This document shows positions 60,790 through 64,000 of a DNA stretch of 64,000 bases, in pieces. Every line of letters starts with the position of its first letter. The first letter of the stretch is position 1. Where the stretch lies: assembly GCA_038400315.1 (NCBI GenBank), contig CP151667.1:2181174-2245173 (forward strand), read 5' to 3'. The notes beneath the pieces were generated by a model, which made no database searches, was not told the origin of the DNA, and worked only from the letters and a program-made list of their open reading frames with translations. The stretch is from Isosphaeraceae bacterium EP7. Lineage in GTDB: Bacteria > Planctomycetota > Planctomycetia > Isosphaerales > Isosphaeraceae. The position numbers and the translations under genes were made by a program.

Positions 60790-61965
60790 TCAGGGGGCGC
60801 GGTGGGCCTCGGCCTGCTGGGAGAGCGCGAGCAGGCCGTCGCGGTAGGCCTCTTCTTCCTTGCTCAGCACGGCCTCGGTCTCGATGAGATCGGGAATGAC
60901 CAGCCCCTCGGTCGAGCGTAGATCGAGGGCGGCGGCGCGGGCCTCGACGCCGGCCCTGTTCTTGAGGCGGTCGAGCCAGCGAGTCGGGATCTCCTGCGGG
61001 CCGTAACATGCGCCGGCCAGGGCACCCAGGATGGCGCCCGCGGTGTCGGCGTCTCCCCCCAGGTTGATCACGTCGACGAGTGCATCTTCCAGGCTCTCGG
61101 TGGTCAGCAGCAGGTAGAGACAGCACGGGACCAGGGCGGGGGCGAAGCCCATCGTCGGCCTGCGGCAGACGGGCTCGGCGCCGTGGCGGTTGGCCTCTTC
61201 GACGAGCGAGGCGAGGGCCTGCTCGCGGGGCATCTCCAGCATCGGCTCGACGCGGGCGACGGCCGTCGAGAGGCTGTGCAGATGGGCGCTGAGGCCGGCC
61301 ACATGATTCCCCCAGCCCGCGGCGATCTTGTCTTCCGCGGCGTGGACGTCGGCGGCGACTCGATAGATCAGGCTGGGCTCGCGGCCGGCTCCGGCGAGCA
61401 GTCGCCTCGCGGCGAAGGCCACGGTCATGGCCCCCGCCAGGCTCCGGATGTCCCGGTGGGTCATCAGGCTGGCGGCCATCACGGCGTCGAAGAGGGCCTC
61501 GGGCTCGTGGACATAGTAGATCGCCAGGGGGGCGATCCGCATCGCGGCCCCGGCCCCGGCCGACGTCTGCCCGGTCCTGGACGGGTCGATGCCCGCGTTC
61601 AGGTCGTCGAGCACCTTGCGGAAGCTCCGGCCGATGCCGCGGTGCACGCCGGCGTAGGCCCCCTTCGGGGTCGCCATCCGCTGGTAGAGGGCCGACAGCG
61701 CGGCCGTGTCGACCTCGCCGTGGGCAAGCAGCACGTCGCTCAGCGCCAGGGCCTGCTGGGTGTCGTCCGAGTAGAGCCCGGGCATCCGCCAGCGGAACGG
61801 CTTCTTCTTCCAGGCCTTGTGCCCGTCCAGATAGTCGTCGACCTGACCGTAATGGACCCGGATCTGTTGCGCGCTGAGCCCTTCCAGCGGGGCCCCGAGA
61901 GCATCTCCGACGGCCAGACCGAGCAGGCAACCACGTGCACGGTCGGAACGGGTCAGGTGAGGCAT
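60790..61965 (-). CDS. ADP-ribosylglycohydrolase family protein
   Basis: The 391-aa protein has the ADP-ribosyl hydrolase (ARH/DraG) fold, all-helical with a di-magnesium site. RGCLLGLAVGDALGAPLE (11-28) is the N-terminal signature, SDDTQ (66-70) the first metal motif, and NLGGDADTAGAI (near 305) the last. Such enzymes remove ADP-ribose from proteins (Arg-linked in DraG) or free ADP-ribose-amide. The frame is open to 62094, but the extra residues are not conserved, so ATG 61965 (MPHLTRSDRARG) is used. No ADP-ribosyltransferase is in the window; no nitrogenase genes either. Confidence 0.92.
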   Translation of the reverse strand: MPHLTRSDRARGCLLGLAVGDALGAPLEGLSAQQIRVHYGQVDDYLDGHKAWKKKPFRWRMPGLYSDDTQQALALSDVLLAHGEVDTAALSALYQRMATPKGAYAGVHRGIGRSFRKVLDDLNAGIDPSRTGQTSAGAGAAMRIAPLAIYYVHEPEALFDAVMAASLMTHRDIRSLAGAMTVAFAARRLLAGAGREPSLIYRVAADVHAAEDKIAAGWGNHVAGLSAHLHSLSTAVARVEPMLEMPREQALASLVEEANRHGAEPVCRRPTMGFAPALVPCCLYLLLTTESLEDALVDVINLGGDADTAGAILGALAGACYGPQEIPTRWLDRLKNRAGVEARAAALDLRSTEGLVIPDLIETEAVLSKEEEAYRDGLLALSQQAEAHRAP

Positions 61966-62559
61966 CTTGTCAAGGCTCCTTCGGTTCGCGGGGACGGCCC
62001 ACTCGTCGGGCAACGGGCGGCCGAAATCCCGTCTCACCGGGACGGCACGACCATAACGATTGGGCGACACCACGCCAACACTTTTTCCGCGCACTCATGC
62101 CCTCGCGACGCACCCGCGGCAACGCCGGATTCAGGCACCGGCCCAAGTTAGGATCGCGTGAAGTCCCCTTCCATCGCGGCCATTTTTCTCGCCGGCCATG
62201 CCCCCTGCGCCCTTCCGTTGAGATTCCGCCGGCCCGCCCCGGCCGGGGGTCTGAACGGATGATCCGCGCGAGAATCGGGCCCGCGATCGCATGTTCAGGT
62301 CTCCGAGCCGAAGACCCGCCGGGAATGGTCTAGGCATCGCCCTGACCTGGATTATCGGCCGCCGTCGGGGGGTCCCGAATGCCTCACCGCCCGAATCGTC
62401 GGGGGCGGGTCATCGCCCACGGCGCAACCGAAGCAATCCAGCGCCCGCGACCGTTGACGACCGCGCCCGGACCGGACACCATGGCTCCGACACGGCCCGG
62501 ATCCGACGGATTCCCGCCCCCCGACAGGCCGAGCCTTCCCGCCCAGGAGTACCGAAGCC
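61966..62559. other. divergent intergenic region between ADP-ribosylglycohydrolase and DUF1080 genes
   Basis: These 594 bases contain no supported gene; open frames on both strands have no GC3 bias, signal peptide or motif. Both flanking genes start here, so promoters are expected, but none is obvious. No tRNA or known RNA was recognised. Confidence 0.4.
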
Positions 62560-63303
62560 ATGTCACCCCGCTCACTCCGTCTTGTCGGCCTCGGACTCGT
62601 CGCGTCCACGCTCGCCGGGATGGCCCCCGAAGACGGCGCCGCCCCCTACGGCAGCATCGCCGGCTTGACTCTGGCCAGCCCGGAGCATGGCGTCGACACG
62701 CCGAGCACGCCTCCGCCCGCAGGCGCCATCGTCCTCTTCGACGGCAAGGACCTCGACGCCTGGGTCGGTCGCGACGGCAAGCCGCCCGGGTTCACGCTCG
62801 TCGACGGCAAGGCCGCTCAGGTCAAAGGCGGCGACATCCGGACCAAGGAGACGTTCAACGTCCCCGTCCGCCTGCACGTTGAGTTCCGCACGCCCTACAT
62901 GCCCGAGGCCAAGGGACAAGGACGGGGCAACAGCGGCGTCTACCTGCAAGGGCGGTACGAGGTGCAAGTGCTGGACAGCTATGGGCTGAAGAGCCAGGAC
63001 AATGACTGCGGCGGCATTTACAAGGTGGCCGTCCCGCTGGTCAACGCCTGCAAGGCGCCCACCGTCTGGCAGGCCTACGATATCGACTTCACCCCGCCCA
63101 GGTTCGAGGCCAAGACGAAGGTCGAGCCGGCCCGCATCAGCGTCCGGCAGAACGGCCAGGTGATCCACAAGGACGTTAAGATCGAACTCGACAACACCGT
63201 CTCCGGCATGGGCGGAGACCCCTCGACGCCCGGCCCCATCATGCTGCAAGATCACGGCAACCCGGTGCAGTACCGCAACATCTGGATCTTGAAAACTCCT
63301 TGA
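62560..63303 (+). CDS. secreted DUF1080 (3-keto-disaccharide hydrolase-like) protein
   Basis: The 247-aa protein has a signal peptide and a concanavalin-like DUF1080 domain: FDGKDLDAWVGRDGKPPGFT, KGGDIRTKETFNVPVRLHVE, FRTPYMPEAKGQGRGNSGVY, and the end PIMLQDHGNPVQYRNIWIL, which is the usual family end. Family members act on 3-keto-glycosides or bind carbohydrate and are very abundant in planctomycetes. ATG 62560 has CAGGAG 10 bases upstream. It converges on the DUF2617 gene (4-bp gap). Confidence 0.92.
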   Translation: MSPRSLRLVGLGLVASTLAGMAPEDGAAPYGSIAGLTLASPEHGVDTPSTPPPAGAIVLFDGKDLDAWVGRDGKPPGFTLVDGKAAQVKGGDIRTKETFNVPVRLHVEFRTPYMPEAKGQGRGNSGVYLQGRYEVQVLDSYGLKSQDNDCGGIYKVAVPLVNACKAPTVWQAYDIDFTPPRFEAKTKVEPARISVRQNGQVIHKDVKIELDNTVSGMGGDPSTPGPIMLQDHGNPVQYRNIWILKTP

Positions 63304-63307
63304 ATCC

Positions 63308-63874
63308 TCAGGAGTGTAGCCCCTCGGGCCGCCCCAGCTCCAGCAGCGAGAGCGTGCGGACGATCGCACGCTCGGCCGGGAATGTGTGGAACGCCTGGAT
63401 CGAGACACCACGGCCCCGGGCCTCGATGTGGACGCGGCTGAGCGGCGGCGGCGCCATCCGGTCGGCCACGGCGAAGCGGACGAACAGGTCGCCGCGCGAC
63501 GCGTCCAGGGTTAACTCCTCGGAGAGATGGGCGAAGACCTCGGCGTCGAGCCGCTCGACGTCGAGGCAGGCCTGGTAGTGCGGGCCCAGACCCAGGTCGA
63601 GTTCCGCAGAGCGATCACGCCGGACCGGGGAATGGTAGAGCAGGCCTGACTCGGGAAGCTCGGCCAGCGGACCTGCCAGCACCTCGGTGAGCCTCGTCGC
63701 CCCCGACCGCCAGGTGACGGTGTGCCCCCCCTCAATGATCCGGACATCGGCCTCCCAACCGTCGCCGCCCACCCTCGTGTGGGCACGGGTTGCGAACCAG
63801 TCCGGATGTAACGATCGCCCGAAGAGCTGGAAGGACAGGTCGGCGACCCGCGATTTACCGAAGCTGACGCCCAT
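63308..63874 (-). CDS. DUF2617 family protein
   Basis: The 188-aa product begins at ATG 63874 with MGVSFGKSRVADLSFQLFGR and SLHPDWFATRAHTRVGGDGW, which is the start of DUF2617 proteins. Later parts are SGLLYHSPVRRDRSAELDLG, YQACLDVERLDAEVFAHLSE and a final VSIQAFHTFPAERAIVRTLS. DUF2617 proteins are cytosolic and of unknown function. The frame is open further upstream to the window edge; those residues show no conservation. Confidence 0.8.
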   Translation of the reverse strand: MGVSFGKSRVADLSFQLFGRSLHPDWFATRAHTRVGGDGWEADVRIIEGGHTVTWRSGATRLTEVLAGPLAELPESGLLYHSPVRRDRSAELDLGLGPHYQACLDVERLDAEVFAHLSEELTLDASRGDLFVRFAVADRMAPPPLSRVHIEARGRGVSIQAFHTFPAERAIVRTLSLLELGRPEGLHS

Positions 63875-64000
63875 GTCACGCTCGCCCTCTCTTATCGTCG
63901 TCGTCCATCCGTGCCGGTCTGGTGGGACGCGGTTCATTCCAGCATAAGCCGCGATAACCCCGTCGCCAACCGCATCAACCGAGAGCAACCCCGATGCCGC

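Noticed and set aside
1-64000. CRISPR arrays, transposases, integrases, tRNA or rRNA genes
   Set aside because: No regularly spaced repeats, no recognisable mobile-element proteins, and no cloverleaf with a GGTTCRANYCC arm were found by reading. A tRNAscan/Infernal run would settle the RNA question.

Overview
The window looks like a chromosomal segment of a planctomycete, most likely family Isosphaeraceae (Singulisphaera/Paludisphaera-like). The reasons are the high GC with strong GC3 bias, twin-arginine DUF1501 proteins, secreted DUF1080, ThuA and Gfo/Idh/MocA proteins, a PQQ-type dehydrogenase fused to cytochrome c, a giant secreted protein with a LESRLL (LEPR-XLL-like) N-terminal motif, an HTTM-domain protein and many secreted proteins of unknown function. 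The taxonomy is inferred from gene content only. No rRNA, tRNA, CRISPR array, transposase or integrase was found.

Layout. 1-4.3 kb (minus): HTTM protein (cut by the edge) with a small membrane partner, an M50 site-2 protease overlapping a 75-aa gene, an unknown 399-aa protein and a LOG-family protein. 4.8-8.5 kb (plus): heme operon hemE-hemH-hemG. 8.8-10.8 kb: acs with a terminator. 11-13 kb (minus): unknown gene, rpmB and rpmF, with tandem palindromes in the rpmF leader. 13.2-15.7 kb (plus): proC and guaA. 15.7-16.5 kb: a BrnT-like/XRE toxin-antitoxin-like operon with its own near-consensus promoter, palindromic operator and terminator. 16.6-22 kb: unknown and secreted proteins, including a C45 NTN-hydrolase and two tandem coiled-coil paralogues. 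22-26 kb (minus): a lipase and two tandem DUF1501 genes with almost identical ends. 26-29.3 kb (minus): SDR, desaturase-fold enzyme and an internally duplicated membrane protein. 29.6-31.9 kb: Gfo/Idh/MocA and SPFH proteins.

32-33.8 kb holds a divergent Rrf2 regulator/protoglobin pair with a candidate operator across the globin promoter, next to a frameshifted remnant of an ASPIC/UnbV (CRTAC1-type) gene. 33.8-39.3 kb: ThuA protein, sugar dehydrogenase-cytochrome c fusion, phosphate-selective-type porin. 39.3-45 kb: TPR protein, UbiB/ABC1 kinase, unknown and secreted proteins. 45.4-49.4 kb: a 1306-aa beta-helix/Ig-like surface protein behind a long leader. 49.6-54 kb: UvsE, an unknown, an ATC-hydrolase-like protein, and a MotA/TolQ-like channel protein paired with an Ig-like (He_PIG) membrane protein. 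54-56.3 kb: a Cys-rich secreted protein and a PepSY membrane protein. 56.5-64 kb: xylA, two secreted paralogues, TPR, ADP-ribosylglycohydrolase, DUF1080, DUF2617.

Functionally the window mixes housekeeping genes (heme, purine, proline, acetate activation, ribosomal proteins, sugar isomerisation) with cell-envelope and sugar-oxidation functions. The best candidates for something undescribed are the channel/He_PIG pair, the Rrf2-protoglobin module, the BrnT-like/XRE operon, the internally duplicated HDRxxFGG membrane protein and the secreted paralogue pair near 58-60 kb.
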